Origin: Bin87 sp965262485
GTDB taxonomy: Bacteria; Chloroflexota; Dehalococcoidia; Lucifugimonadales; UBA3495
NCBI GenBank assembly: GCA_965262485.1
Contig: OZ253540.1
Coordinates: 3,472,001 to 3,536,000 of the forward strand
Direction: 5' to 3'
Length of the DNA stretch: 64,000 nucleotides
Part shown: in pieces, positions 44,674 to 53,341 of the stretch
Position numbering within the stretch: the first letter of the stretch is position 1
Layout: each line of letters begins with the position of its first letter
Notes under the pieces: generated by a model
What the model was told of the DNA's origin: nothing
The model's input: only the letters and a program-made list of their open reading frames with translations
Database searches by the model: none
Program-made: the position numbers and the translations under genes

Positions 44674-44829
44674 ATCCTTGTCCTCCGATGAGAGTGTTCG
44701 AGATTATCGTTACGGGGTGCGGAGTGTCAACTGGAGCCTGTTATTCAAATGCATTGGCAGGTTGTACGGGACGGGCCCTTTGACGAATTGGAGTGGCGGG
44801 GCCTTGATGGATGTAGCAGCGTGGCGTTG

Positions 44830-45594
44830 TCAGGCTGGCGCGGCTGCCGGTTGATGGGCCTTCAGGAACCGCCGGGCGGCGTGGGCTACGACCTCGTCGA
44901 CGTGCTCCTGCGTGTCTTTCCAGGGATAGATGGTTACCTCTGAGTTCGGGGCGAGGTTAGCCACTTCCATCGCGCGTTCGTACGGGTGTGCCGGTACGTC
45001 ATCGGGCGCTGTCAGTATGGGTGTCTGCAGGCCACGCACGAAATCTCGGGAAACGGTGAAAACGAAGTCGGCGCGGTCGGTGTACATGCTTGTTAAGAAG
45101 TCATGGACCACGTCCATAGTGAATTCAGGGCGCTTCTCGCAGAGCGGCAGCCACCAGCCCGCGATGTTGTTCTGGTAGAAGATGTCCGGCATCTCCGGCC
45201 TGAACCCGCTGGGTTGCATCAACGCCGCCGCCACGATGCGGTCCGAGGCCAGCCTGAGCAGGTTGTGGATCATCGGTCCGCCGATGCAGAAACCCATGAC
45301 CAGGAACTCCCCGATGCCGAGATAATCCATCAGGCCAAGTTGGTCGTCAGAATGGGCATCCCAAGGGCGGTCGATTTCCAGTGGGCCGGTGGATTGCCCC
45401 GGAGGAGCGTTACGCAAGTCGGCGGCGATACAGCGGAAGTCATTTTTATAGGTCTCCATGGGGTTGAAGGGCCCCGAAGTCCGCAAGCCGGCCACGGTGG
45501 AATTAAGCCCGCCACCCGGGATGATCAGCAAGGGGAATCCCGAACCGACCTCTTCGTAGTAGATACGGGTGTCGCCTTTTTCGTAGAACGGCAT
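44830..45594 (-). CDS. Alpha/beta hydrolase with Cys at the nucleophile position
   Basis: The protein has 254 residues from the ATG at 45594 (GGAGGAAACC upstream); the frame runs to 45675 without a site. Seen: IYYEEVGSGFPLLIIPGGG (oxyanion-hole region), then LVMGFCIGGPMIHNLL, where the elbow GxSxG reads G-F-C-I-G with Cys103, a late Asp pair in TAPDDVPAH (198-199), and His231 in DTQEHVDEV. Known: dienelactone hydrolases use Cys in GFCFGG; most other alpha/beta hydrolases have Ser. Inferred: a Cys-dependent hydrolase acting on enol-lactone-like or activated esters. Flanked by other single catabolic genes. Confidence 0.85.
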   Translation of the reverse strand: MPFYEKGDTRIYYEEVGSGFPLLIIPGGGLNSTVAGLRTSGPFNPMETYKNDFRCIAADLRNAPPGQSTGPLEIDRPWDAHSDDQLGLMDYLGIGEFLVMGFCIGGPMIHNLLRLASDRIVAAALMQPSGFRPEMPDIFYQNNIAGWWLPLCEKRPEFTMDVVHDFLTSMYTDRADFVFTVSRDFVRGLQTPILTAPDDVPAHPYERAMEVANLAPNSEVTIYPWKDTQEHVDEVVAHAARRFLKAHQPAAAPA

Positions 45595-45820
45595 GGCTGG
45601 TTTCCTCCATGGGCAAGTTGCAGAGCTAACTATGATCCGTGTCGAGCAGGCAGACCATAATTTGCGGCACAACATCCAGAAGCGGCGTGTTGTACGCGAT
45701 TACGCTTTGTCTACCTATTCCGGGTTGGAATCTAACCCGCGATGGCACAAGGGGTCAACAGAACGGTCCAGAGCGTGCCGATCAGCTCGCCTTGTCAATT
45801 GGCAACGGTCCCGGTCAACG

Positions 45821-46681
45821 TTACAACGAAATTCGCATAAGTTCTTCTGAAAATACGATCTCCCCATTGTAGATCCGGCTGATGTCGCCAATGCCTTGCT
45901 CCATGGGACCGTGGGCCGATAGGTGGGGGCCGATGTGAACCAGCACCAGCTTTTCTACCCCGGCGTCCTGGGCCATACGGGCCGCTCCGGTAGTGCCGCA
46001 CTGGCCGGCGTACTCCCCATTTGCGTCCATCACCGCTTGGTCATCCCAGCACATGCAAAGCATCATGTCGGCGCCGCGAGCCAGTTCGGTCACCGAGTCG
46101 CAGGGTTGGGTGTCGCCGGTGAATATGACGCTCCCTTCCGCCGAATCCACCCGGTAGGCCAGGGAGTCGAGCCAGGGCTGGACGTGCTCGGCGGGAGCGG
46201 CGGTCACCTCCCAATCCGGCCCACTGAACACCTTGCCTGGTCCGACATCCCGCGCAGCAACCGCCGGGGCCGGGTGGGGAAGAGTGCCGCCGCGATTGAC
46301 GAAAACCTGCTGGCTGAGCGGGTGGTTCACCCGCGCCTTCCAGTCGTGGGCGAACAGGCCGTTTTCGCCCACGATTCCTTCGGTAATCTGCTCCGTCAGG
46401 TCGGGGCCGAAAACTTGCAATTGGTTCTCCTTGCCGATGCTCTGGTCCCAGCGGCAAAGGAGGAAGCAGGGATAGTCGATGTCATGGTCGAAATGGTGGT
46501 GAGTGAAAAAGAGGTAGTCGACCTGGGTGGGGAACAGCCCAGCCTTGACCAGCTCGTGAGTGGCAGCCGGCCCGCAGTCGAACATCAAGAGCTGGTCGCC
46601 GAGTTTGAGCACATGGGAACTCCCAAAGCGAGTGGGAGTGGGCGTGGGGGTTGCTGCGCCCAGGGCGTAAATGTCAGCCAT
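45821..46681 (-). CDS. MBL-fold (RNase Z-like) metallohydrolase
   Basis: The protein has 286 residues from the ATG at 46681 (an in-frame ATG at 46696 is also possible). Seen: ALGAATPTPTPTRFGSSHVL, MFDCGPAATHELVKAGL, FFTHHHFDHDIDYP (HxHxDH at 61-66), VIFTGDTQPCDSVTELARGA with the bridging Asp, and LVLVHIGPHL. Known: this group of beta-lactamase-fold enzymes resembles RNase Z and arylsulfatase-type MBL proteins, with two zinc ions. No transport signal. Inferred: hydrolysis of a phosphodiester, sulfate or lactone; not tRNA processing, since the exosite arm is absent. Confidence 0.85.
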   Translation of the reverse strand: MADIYALGAATPTPTPTRFGSSHVLKLGDQLLMFDCGPAATHELVKAGLFPTQVDYLFFTHHHFDHDIDYPCFLLCRWDQSIGKENQLQVFGPDLTEQITEGIVGENGLFAHDWKARVNHPLSQQVFVNRGGTLPHPAPAVAARDVGPGKVFSGPDWEVTAAPAEHVQPWLDSLAYRVDSAEGSVIFTGDTQPCDSVTELARGADMMLCMCWDDQAVMDANGEYAGQCGTTGAARMAQDAGVEKLVLVHIGPHLSAHGPMEQGIGDISRIYNGEIVFSEELMRISL

Positions 46682-46696
46682 TATTGTCCTCACCAT

Positions 46697-46980
46697 TTCC
46701 AGACCGGTTTGCTCGTCGTCAGGATGTCATTCAGCATTCCAACCAAGTGGTTGTCAGGGATGCGGCGCCGACCTCCGTGGCACGCGGTCGAGACTTGCCA
46801 ATGCGGGCTAGCGGAGAATTTGTCATCGCCCAAATTCATTACACAGCCCACCGTTCCGGCTTGCATCGGGAGGTGGTGTGGGCGAAGCCGTTCAGATGGT
46901 ATGTTCAACGTCAATGGAGAGATTAGAGTTGTTGGCATAACGGTGCTCCATGGGCGGTTCAGGGGGTATCGGTGTCATGT
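46697..46980. other. Gap without recognisable gene
   Basis: About 285 bp upstream of the MBL gene with no clear frame, hairpin or repeat; the twin-hairpin repeat follows immediately. Confidence 0.45.
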
Positions 46981-47107
46981 GGCAGACTATCAGGTAAAGT
47001 CTGCCATTGTTCGCGCCCTGGGGAGGTCCCGGCCGCTGCCGTAAGCGCGGGCCCCGCGCCGGATCGCCTGCCGGATGGCAGACTTCGCCTATGAAGTCGA
47101 CCATTGT
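46981..47107 (+). repeat. Twin-hairpin repeat, copy A
   Basis: GGCAGACT (46981-46988) pairs with AGTCTGCC (46998-47005). A conserved middle follows (GCCCTGGGG, CCGCTGCCGTAAGCGCGGG), then CCGGATGGCAGACTTCGCCT with GAAGTC closing a second stem. Copy B at 54552-54678 aligns over the whole length in the same orientation. It lies 132 bp before the start region of the gene at 47240. See findings. Confidence 0.75.
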
Positions 47108-47239
47108 AGAATTGGGGGCGTATGCCCGCCTGCGAGCTGCCCCACTACTGGACGCCGTGGTCCAGCCATCACGCCGGGTTGACCCGGTCTCCCACAAACC
47201 CATTCCAACCAGGCCCATTAAACTGGAGGCGAGTCCACG

Positions 47240-48769
47240 AATGCCAACCCGGCCGACTGCGATTGTGAACGGTGCGAGATTGACCGCGAGCGCGCGCCTT
47301 ACCAACGGGGGTGGCTCACAGCCTTCCGCGAAGCGACCACAGCGCAGGTGAGCGCAGCGCTGGATGCCGTGGAAAACGGCAGCCGTCGCGACTCGCCGGC
47401 AGCCAATGGGGCCCTGCTGGCGTTGACCGGCCTGATGCTGGAGCAGGAAAGCGAACTGTCCGGCGCTGTGGTCGGAAGGGCGACGCGTCAGCAGGACCAG
47501 GGCGAGCAGTCACCCATAGCAGCAACGGAGATGGAGCAGCGCATCGGGCTGATGGGACGTTTGGATGACGCCGCGGCGCGGCGCCGACCGCAACCGGAGC
47601 CGGAGGTTGCAGATAATGATGCCGAGCTCTGGTACGCCGCCTGCTTCGCGTGTACCACCATCCTCCAGGTAGTGCGACTGTTCCGCCGCCAGCGGGCCGA
47701 GCTGCCGCGACGGGACCTCATGGGGGAGGCGTACCTGGTGGTGCTGACCCAGCTGGCGGGGGACGCCGAGGCAAACCGGGAACGTCTTGAGGACACCGCT
47801 ATTCCCGACATCTACGACGGGCTGGCCAACGCCCGAGCGGCGCTGCTGGCGGAAGCGCACGCCGCCATCGACGAGATGGCGGAAACCGTGGCTGCGGATT
47901 TGCGCGCATTCAGCCAGGACCTGCCGGTGGAAATCCGGCCCGCCATGCGGAGACTGCCCGCGGTGACCGAACGGGCGGCCGCGCTGGCGATCGGACCGGC
48001 TGACTTCCACGTCGGACGCTTCGACGAGTGGGACCTCAACCCGCCGCACGCCGAGGGCGGACTTTACATCGTCTACTACTACCGCGGCGCCAAAGTGGTC
48101 CAGTCGATACTGGACACCTACCCGCTGGGATTCCCGGCGGCGGCGGCACAACAGCAGGTCGACCGGGTGATTGATGCGCTGTTGGAAATGGGTCCGGAAG
48201 AGGAGGCATTGTCGGACCTCCTGCTGCCGTATGCCTTGGTGATGTCGGACCTGGCCGATGCCGGTCTCCACGACGTGGCGTGTGATCGCTGCAGCGAGTT
48301 CGTGTCGGCGCTGCAAGAGCAGGACCTGCGCCACGGCGCCATGCTGGAGGTGCTGGCGGCGGTGGTGGGGGATGAACCGGACGTAGCGGAATACCTGTTG
48401 CGCGACTCGGAGTTCGACACCGAATTCGCCACTCTGAGGCAGGCGCGGGCGATCATAACGACGGCACGGCGGCAGGGGCTGGACTTGGTGAAGCTGTCCA
48501 AGCTGGCGGCGGCCATGGGGCATGAAGCCGAGGAGTTGGGCGTGACTCCGCCGTCGACAAACTACGCCACTGTGAGCATCCTGCTGGGAGAGGCTGGTGA
48601 TGCCGGATTCCCTCACGACGCCATTGACCGCATTTACCAGGCCATTGACCCGGACGGGTATAAAGAAGAGCTATACGAACAGGCTGCGGATCTGCTGGAG
48701 TTCGGTGACGAAGACGCCGACGGGGGGCTGGACGGATTGCCGCGATTCGACGGTGAGTTTTCCCGCTGA
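47240..48769 (+). CDS. Large protein of unknown function, start region frameshifted
   Basis: The main frame, open from 47348 (GTG) to 48769, gives 473 residues. Sequence just upstream in the same frame still looks coding (ADCDCERCEIDRERAPYQRG then WLTAFREA) but has no start before a TAA. An ATG at 47240 with GGAGG upstream lies one frame off and would join at about 47253, giving MPTRPDCDCERCE; so one base is probably missing or extra there. Seen: CxCxxC at the N-terminus, long acidic helices (LLEMGPEEEALSDLLLPYAL, LEVLAAVVGDEPDVAEYLLR), no membrane segment. No family recognised. Copy A of the twin-hairpin repeat lies upstream. Confidence 0.6.
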   Translation, partial: NANPADCDCERCEIDRERAPYQRGWLTAFREATTAQVSAALDAVENGSRRDSPAANGALLALTGLMLEQESELSGAVVGRATRQQDQGEQSPIAATEMEQRIGLMGRLDDAAARRRPQPEPEVADNDAELWYAACFACTTILQVVRLFRRQRAELPRRDLMGEAYLVVLTQLAGDAEANRERLEDTAIPDIYDGLANARAALLAEAHAAIDEMAETVAADLRAFSQDLPVEIRPAMRRLPAVTERAAALAIGPADFHVGRFDEWDLNPPHAEGGLYIVYYYRGAKVVQSILDTYPLGFPAAAAQQQVDRVIDALLEMGPEEEALSDLLLPYALVMSDLADAGLHDVACDRCSEFVSALQEQDLRHGAMLEVLAAVVGDEPDVAEYLLRDSEFDTEFATLRQARAIITTARRQGLDLVKLSKLAAAMGHEAEELGVTPPSTNYATVSILLGEAGDAGFPHDAIDRIYQAIDPDGYKEELYEQAADLLEFGDEDADGGLDGLPRFDGEFSR

Positions 48770-48926
48770 GGCATTGCTCTTCAGGCGCTAAAGTCTCGGT
48801 AACATTTCTCGGTGAGACGACAGGCCGGCAGGACTAATTGTCGTCTATCAGCATCCTCAGGGAAGACCCGAAAGAGGGGGGCCTGTATCTTGAGCAAATA
48901 CCTTGTCCGAGGCTGAGTTGGGTGAA

Positions 48927-49225
48927 CCTCGGCCCGGGCGTCCCAGCCACGGAACGATAATCTTCCATCAGGATCTGCGGGCGCGAACGTTGACGGTCTC
49001 GGCCAGGCCGATATCCAGTATGTCGTGGCAAAGCCCTGTGGCGCTACCCAGCGCGCCACCCACGTCCTGGCGCTGGCCCACCAGACCGGCGAGGAGCCGG
49101 AGTTCCCCAAGGGGGACGCCCAAGGTTTCAGGATGCTGCTCCCGCCGGACAAGCTTCACACGAAGCTGGAGTACACTGGGCGCACCCGGCACCGAACAGG
49201 GATCGGTCGCTTAATTACTCTGTAA
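48927..49225 (+). pseudogene. Possible small protein or remnant before the HsdR-like gene
   Basis: An open frame without a clear ATG contains DGLGQADIQYVVAKPCGATQ, RATHVLALAHQTGEEPEFPK and QGFRMLLPPDKLHTKLEYTG, a composition that looks coding. A GTG near 49023 could start about 67 residues, but no ribosome site is visible. It ends 18 bp before the next gene, so it may be the tail of a broken partner. Confidence 0.35.
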
Positions 49226-49243
49226 AACAAGGGAAGCGCCGAT

Positions 49244-50260
49244 ATGATTGCCCAAGCCGTAGAGCAAATCAGAAACGCCGTATCCCTGAGTGTTCTGGAC
49301 GAATCCGCCACCAAGCAGGGAGTGGTGCTCAGGCTGCTCAGGCTTGCCGGATGGGACACTTTCGACGTTTCACAGGTTGTACCCGAATATAGGGTTGGGA
49401 ACCGCCGCGTCGACTACGCGCTCAGGCCAGGCTCACCCAACGCCGTATTCATCGAGGTCAAGCGCCCCGGCGAAAATCTGGAAAGACATCAACAACAGCT
49501 GCTGGAGTACTGCTTTCAGGAAGGGGTGAAATTGGCCGTGTTGACCAACGGGCGGACTTGGTGGCTCTATCTGCCCCTGCAGGCGGGGAGTTGGCAACAG
49601 AGACGGTTCCTGACCATCGACCTGGAGGTGCAGGAACCCAGCGTCGTGGAACGCCGGTTCCTGGAGTACCTTTCTCCGGAACAGGTGGGCAGCGGCCAGG
49701 CGGTTGGGGATGCCGAAGACCTGGTCGAATCGCAGCAGCGGGCCGAGATTATCGGCAAAACCATCGCCGCAGCCTGGACCCAGATCATCGGAACTCCCGA
49801 TGAACTCCTGGTTGACCTGATCTCGGAAACCACCGAGCGCATCTGCGGGTTCAAGCCGGAGCCGGAGTTGGTTGAGCAATTTCTGGCCGGGCGCGCCCAT
49901 GCCCCAAACAACGCACTTGATGGGAGTCCTTCGCTGGTGCTATCTCGGGAAACCAACGCTTCTTCAGCGAAGCAAACGCGCAGGGCAGGGCAGGGCCCCA
50001 CCCTTCCGATTACTCTGGACCCGCAGGACTCCGCAGACTTTCTGGACGCTTTGCTACGCACTAAGGAAGCGTGGCTTGAAGTGTCGTACAGCGATGGCCG
50101 CAAAGAGGTTCGCCGTTGGGACGCCTCACGCATGAGCACGTCATCGAATGTGATCGGCAACCTGAGAAGCAGGCCGGAATTTCGAAACGGAACCTGGCAG
50201 AAAAATGGGATCGCCAGCCTGCGGGTAAGCGTTGAACATCCGAGAAGCAAAGACGCATGA
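49244..50260 (+). CDS. Solo type I restriction HsdR N-terminal-domain (PD-(D/E)xK) protein
   Basis: The protein has 338 residues. Seen: EYRVGNRRVDYALRPGSPNA with VFIEVKRPGENLERHQQQLL gives the Asp and Glu-x-Lys of the HSDR_N nuclease core; AVLTNGRTWWLYLPLQ follows as in HsdR N-domains. The C-terminal third (STSSNVIGNLRSRPEFRNGT, WQKNGIASLRV) resembles a small DNA- or nucleotide-binding module. No helicase (DEAD) domain or HsdM/HsdS genes are nearby. Known: such solo proteins are widespread and often tied to defence or to mobile islands; many are annotated only by this domain. Inferred: nuclease with unknown trigger. Confidence 0.8.
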   Translation: MIAQAVEQIRNAVSLSVLDESATKQGVVLRLLRLAGWDTFDVSQVVPEYRVGNRRVDYALRPGSPNAVFIEVKRPGENLERHQQQLLEYCFQEGVKLAVLTNGRTWWLYLPLQAGSWQQRRFLTIDLEVQEPSVVERRFLEYLSPEQVGSGQAVGDAEDLVESQQRAEIIGKTIAAAWTQIIGTPDELLVDLISETTERICGFKPEPELVEQFLAGRAHAPNNALDGSPSLVLSRETNASSAKQTRRAGQGPTLPITLDPQDSADFLDALLRTKEAWLEVSYSDGRKEVRRWDASRMSTSSNVIGNLRSRPEFRNGTWQKNGIASLRVSVEHPRSKDA

Positions 50261-50760
50261 TGTCACCATCCTGCAACTCCAAATGCGGCAAGCGCAGCCG
50301 CCCGGCTCTTCTCACTTCCTGGAAAACTGACGTCGGGCCGACTCCTGGAATAACGTTCTCATCCAACTCGCGGCGGACATCATCCCACAATGCGCTGATG
50401 CACCCGTTCAGCACCTTCGGCCTACTGGTCCACTTCCGCCAGTTCGCCGTCGCCAGGCCTTGAATTTACCCTGCCCGACTTTCGTGCGGGGCTGGAGGGG
50501 CGGGTCTGCTTGGCCCGGGAGTCTGCGGTTTGGGAAGCGCGGATACTCTGAACATCGGATGCTCCTTATGGCAGGATTGCCACTGCATTGTACCGCCCCG
50601 CGTCAGCTCCGCATACTTCCGCTGATGACGAGAGGGATAGCATCTCAACACTCATTTCGAACGACCGATTTTCAACCATTCCCAACACTGACGGCAGTTC
50701 CGCGCTGGCGTGTAGGATGGTAGGGTAGCCTGTGATTCCCGTCCGCTGGAGTGGGCCCCC
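50261..50760. other. Gap without recognisable gene
   Basis: About 500 bp. Short frames (50257-50463, 50460-50723 and antisense ones) have no family likeness or ribosome site. No notable repeat. Confidence 0.45.
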
Positions 50761-50904
50761 ATGACCTCAACATCTGCCAAATCGTCCCCATTTCCGAAGC
50801 TGCCGGAGAAATGCGACGTCTGCGGCGACCAATTGCCCTCGCACCTGGCCCGCATCGGGGTCACCCGACACCCCCAATGCCGCGAGGGCGGCCACCCCCA
50901 GTAG
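50761..50904 (+). CDS. 47-residue C2HC zinc-finger peptide
   Basis: The ATG at 50761 follows GGAG at 9-10-base spacing. Seen: LPEKCDVCGDQLPSHLARIG then VTRHPQC, with Cys-x2-Cys, His and His-x3-Cys spaced like a treble-clef or C2HC finger, then a short basic tail. Small and not matched to a known family; the regular finger spacing supports coding. It faces the zinc-ribbon gene at 50963 on the other strand. Confidence 0.5.
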   Translation: MTSTSAKSSPFPKLPEKCDVCGDQLPSHLARIGVTRHPQCREGGHPQ

Positions 50905-50962
50905 TGAGCATGGACGCCAGGAATCAATCCCGACGCGGCCAATTACCGGTCGCAGGTCCATC

Positions 50963-51190
50963 TCAACTATCAAACGTCGGGTATGGTTCATGGTCGTCAA
51001 GGTTGGTGATAGCCTGGGCGAGACGTTCGGCAACTTCATCGGCCGACTGGCCGCAACACTGGCAATCCTGACACCGGTAATCCCCGCCTTTGGCGTCAGC
51101 GCCCTGGTTGTCCACCCGATACTGCCAGACCGTGATCACGCCGCAGTGCTGACAATGGTCAAAGATGGCAGCTGGTTTAGGCTTGCTCAT
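50963..51190 (-). CDS. Small zinc-ribbon protein
   Basis: The protein has 75 residues from the ATG at 51190 (GGGAGG 6 bases upstream; another ATG 6 bases earlier lacks spacing). Seen: FDHCQHCGVITVWQYRVDNQ then DYRCQDCQCCGQ, two CxxC pairs 26 residues apart as in zinc ribbons, then an acidic helix (SADEVAERLAQAITNLDDHE). No family recognised. Similar tiny zinc proteins at 31272 and 50761 suggest a local habit of mobile or accessory DNA. Confidence 0.6.
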   Translation of the reverse strand: MSKPKPAAIFDHCQHCGVITVWQYRVDNQGADAKGGDYRCQDCQCCGQSADEVAERLAQAITNLDDHEPYPTFDS

Positions 51191-51289
51191 CGGCATCCTC
51201 CCAGTATGGCATTCTACCGCGCGAGGGCCGGCGCAGACACCTTGAAGGAAGCGGGACGAATCACGCGCCGCCGCCGGACAGTGTTCGGA

Positions 51290-51480
51290 GAGATGGGGAA
51301 GGCCTCGGGTGGTGAGGCGGTGGATGCGGCAGCCTTGGAGTGGGTTTGCGGGCGTTCCAGGAATTCCATGCCCACTTCACGGAACCTTCGCCGTAAGCAG
51401 TGGCGAGAGCAGCCCAACACAATCTACCGGAGGTCTCCGCAGTCTGCCATCATCAAGCAGCCTTGATCGCGAGAGGGCTG
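51290..51480 (+). pseudogene. Degenerate N-terminal remnant of an IS701-type transposase
   Basis: GMGKASGGE leading to VDAAALEWVCGR with FQEFHAHFTE in a neighbouring frame parallels the N-terminus of the IS701 transposase at 20615 (MDAAALEQVDGAFQDFHAYF). Only about 60 codons and at least one frameshift remain, without ends. Confidence 0.5.
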
Positions 51481-51880
51481 TACTGTAGCGAGTGGCTGGC
51501 TGGGGCCTTCTACCAACCATGGCGCCGTCAGCTGGCCGCTGACGAAGGCCGTGGCGCTTGTCCCATTTGGACGCCGGAAGGCGGTTCATCGTCGCCGATA
51601 GCATTCGCAACTTGGGGCAGGAAGATCGGGCCGCATTAATGCCGAACCGGAATCCTCGAACAAACGACTTCACGTAACGGCTATTGGGCGAACCATAGCG
51701 GGTATCAATAAGGCGGAGGACACCGGAAGGAAGGATGCCCAAATCGGGTTCGCCGATGCGTAGCAGCGAGTCTTTCCTACGGCGGTGGTCAGCTATCTCG
51801 AATGTCGTGGCTGAATCCATCAAGAGACCCTGTGCAACCGAATGTCGATAACATTTGTTTGAGGCAATGCGCACCACGTA
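51481..51880. other. Gap without recognisable gene
   Basis: A minus-strand frame (51377-52057) contains RLIDTRYGSPNSRYVKSF, which could be a remnant, but it has no start signal and no family likeness. Otherwise nothing seen. Confidence 0.4.
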
Positions 51881-52192
51881 ATGATCGTCGTCACTGTCGT
51901 GATGCCGTTGTTTTGGTCCGAGATCATCACTCTCTGGGTACCCGACCGCCTCGTCCTGAAGGTCATACGTTACCCGGTTGCAATCCTGGCATTGCTCGTG
52001 TTGGCGGAGTTGTCCGTGGCTTTGGCGCTGAAAAAGGACAAGTCCAATGCGGAGCACTTTGTATCTAAGGAGGTAGAAGTCGTTTCGGGCGCAGTCCGAA
52101 CATTAAGAGAGCAACATGGGGGATTGATAGAGCAACACTGGGGTTCAATAGAAGACCTGCGGCAACAGATTGACGACCAAAAGAGGTTTTAG
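51881..52192 (+). CDS. Small membrane protein with a coiled-coil tail
   Basis: The protein has 103 residues. Seen: two hydrophobic stretches, MIVVTVVMPLFWSEIITLWV and VIRYPVAILALLVLAELSVA, then a charged helix (EHFVSKEVEVVSGAVRTLRE followed by IEDLRQQIDDQKRF) with a heptad-like pattern. No ribosome site of note. No family recognised. Membrane anchor plus coiled coil would suit an adaptor in a larger complex, but nothing nearby tells which. Confidence 0.5.
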   Translation: MIVVTVVMPLFWSEIITLWVPDRLVLKVIRYPVAILALLVLAELSVALALKKDKSNAEHFVSKEVEVVSGAVRTLREQHGGLIEQHWGSIEDLRQQIDDQKRF

Positions 52193-52441
52193 GGGGCGTT
52201 TGAAACGTTAGGGGTGGAACTTCCAGCCAGGGGGTCCTACTACGCGCTGGGGCTATTGCCGGAAAGGCAACGATGTCCGGCAATTTGACTGTGACTGGGG
52301 GAAGCAAGCGGGCGCGCTTTTTCGGGTGGTTTCGACGCATGGGGCGTCGGTTATTGGAAGCGGTGTACGGGAAGCCGGACCACCATTAGGCGCCCCGGCG
52401 TCTGCCAGACCGTCTCGCGCGATGTAACAAAATTGCCCCAA

Positions 52442-52915
52442 ATGCTACTATTTGTGGAGCAAATAGATGGATTTTCCAGCGACAATAGCATTGGTTTTCG
52501 CCAGTCTTTCCTTCATTATATCGGTATATCGGTAATCTCGTTGTGGCTAACCCGCAGGCTCCAAGGCAGGCAATTGCGACGAGACGAAATGATTCTTAGG
52601 CGAGATGTCCTTCGCCGTATTCTTGGGTATCGTTATCGTCTGACCAGCAACTGGCAAGGTATCGATGGAGAGCCTTTCATTGCATTGAATGAAGCATGGA
52701 TCGTGTTTGTTGATGTACCGGAGGTCACTGCCGCGCTGACCATACTCCACGATGACCTTGGCCAAAGCGGCCGACTGAGCGACAACCTCGCAAAGTTGAT
52801 TAGAGCCATGGCGGAAGCGGCAGACATCTCGGCAGAGCAATTGGATATCACATACATGGACCGTCCGTTCACGCCTGGCCCCCGCCGAGGCGACGTAACA
52901 TCCGGCAGGAACTGA
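52442..52915 (+). CDS. DUF6680-like membrane-anchored protein
   Basis: The protein has 157 residues from the ATG at 52442. Seen: an N-terminal hydrophobic part (FLHYIGISVISLWLTRRL), then RRDVLRRILGYRYRLTSN, EPFIALNEAWIVFVDVPEVT, ALTILHDDLG and NLAKLIRAMAEAADIS. The order R...R.YR...ALNEA.IVF....V..AL is what I know of DUF6680. A different frame offers MDFPATIALVFASLSFIIS as an alternative, better anchor, so a frameshift near 52515 is possible. Function unknown; the family is seen near phage and defence genes. Confidence 0.55.
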   Translation: MLLFVEQIDGFSSDNSIGFRQSFLHYIGISVISLWLTRRLQGRQLRRDEMILRRDVLRRILGYRYRLTSNWQGIDGEPFIALNEAWIVFVDVPEVTAALTILHDDLGQSGRLSDNLAKLIRAMAEAADISAEQLDITYMDRPFTPGPRRGDVTSGRN

Positions 52916-52996
52916 CGCCCCGCTCGAGCTGCCATACAACAAAATGCCCCCTTTTGCTACACTCCAAATTAGCAATCGAAAATCGGAGAAACCAAC

Positions 52997-53341
52997 ATGC
53001 GCGACGAACTACTCTCCGCAGAAAGCAAAGAGCGCATCGCAGAAATCGCTCGCCGAGACCTCGAAGCACAATTCGGAGGCGAAGTCGCCTTCGTCGAGAT
53101 TAACGTCGAGATCCGTCTGGCCAACGATGGGGAGTCGTACACGCACATCGCCATGGTATATGACGGCCCCAACGTGGAATTAGATCCCAAAATCCTTTCC
53201 GGATTCAACCGACGCAACCAAGACGCCTTACGACCCTATCTCCCCACTCCCATCATCACACAATCCTACACGCACGCGATTGAGCATAAACAAATCAGAC
53301 AGCTGATAGCGGAAGGGCACCTACCGGACGTGAACGTATGA
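52997..53341 (+). CDS. Upstream partner of a HEPN-like protein (candidate antitoxin)
   Basis: The protein has 114 residues, with GGAG 8 bases before the ATG. Seen: an N-terminal helix (LLSAESKERIAEIARRDLEA), a beta-rich centre (EVAFVEINVEIRLANDGESY, THIAMVYDGPNVELD) and a C-terminal helix with KQIRQLIAEGHLPDVNV. It is not a nucleotidyltransferase: there is no GS or DxD motif. Its stop overlaps the start of the next gene (ATGA), so the pair is co-translated. By position and size it fits an antitoxin, but the sequence type is not one I recognise. Confidence 0.6.
   Translation: MRDELLSAESKERIAEIARRDLEAQFGGEVAFVEINVEIRLANDGESYTHIAMVYDGPNVELDPKILSGFNRRNQDALRPYLPTPIITQSYTHAIEHKQIRQLIAEGHLPDVNV

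Noticed and set aside
45923..47044. 373-codon plus-strand frame across the MBL gene
   Set aside because: Antisense to the MBL hydrolase and no recognisable domain.
47510..48616. 368-codon minus-strand frame
   Set aside because: Antisense to the large unknown protein at 47240-48769, whose composition and helices look more natural.
49244..50260. Complete type I restriction system
   Set aside because: Only the HsdR N-terminal-like protein is present; no motor helicase, HsdM or HsdS in the neighbourhood.
51377..52057. 226-codon minus-strand frame with RLIDTRYGSPNSRYVK
   Set aside because: Composition is mixed, there is no start signal and no family likeness; it may be a remnant but cannot be supported as a gene.
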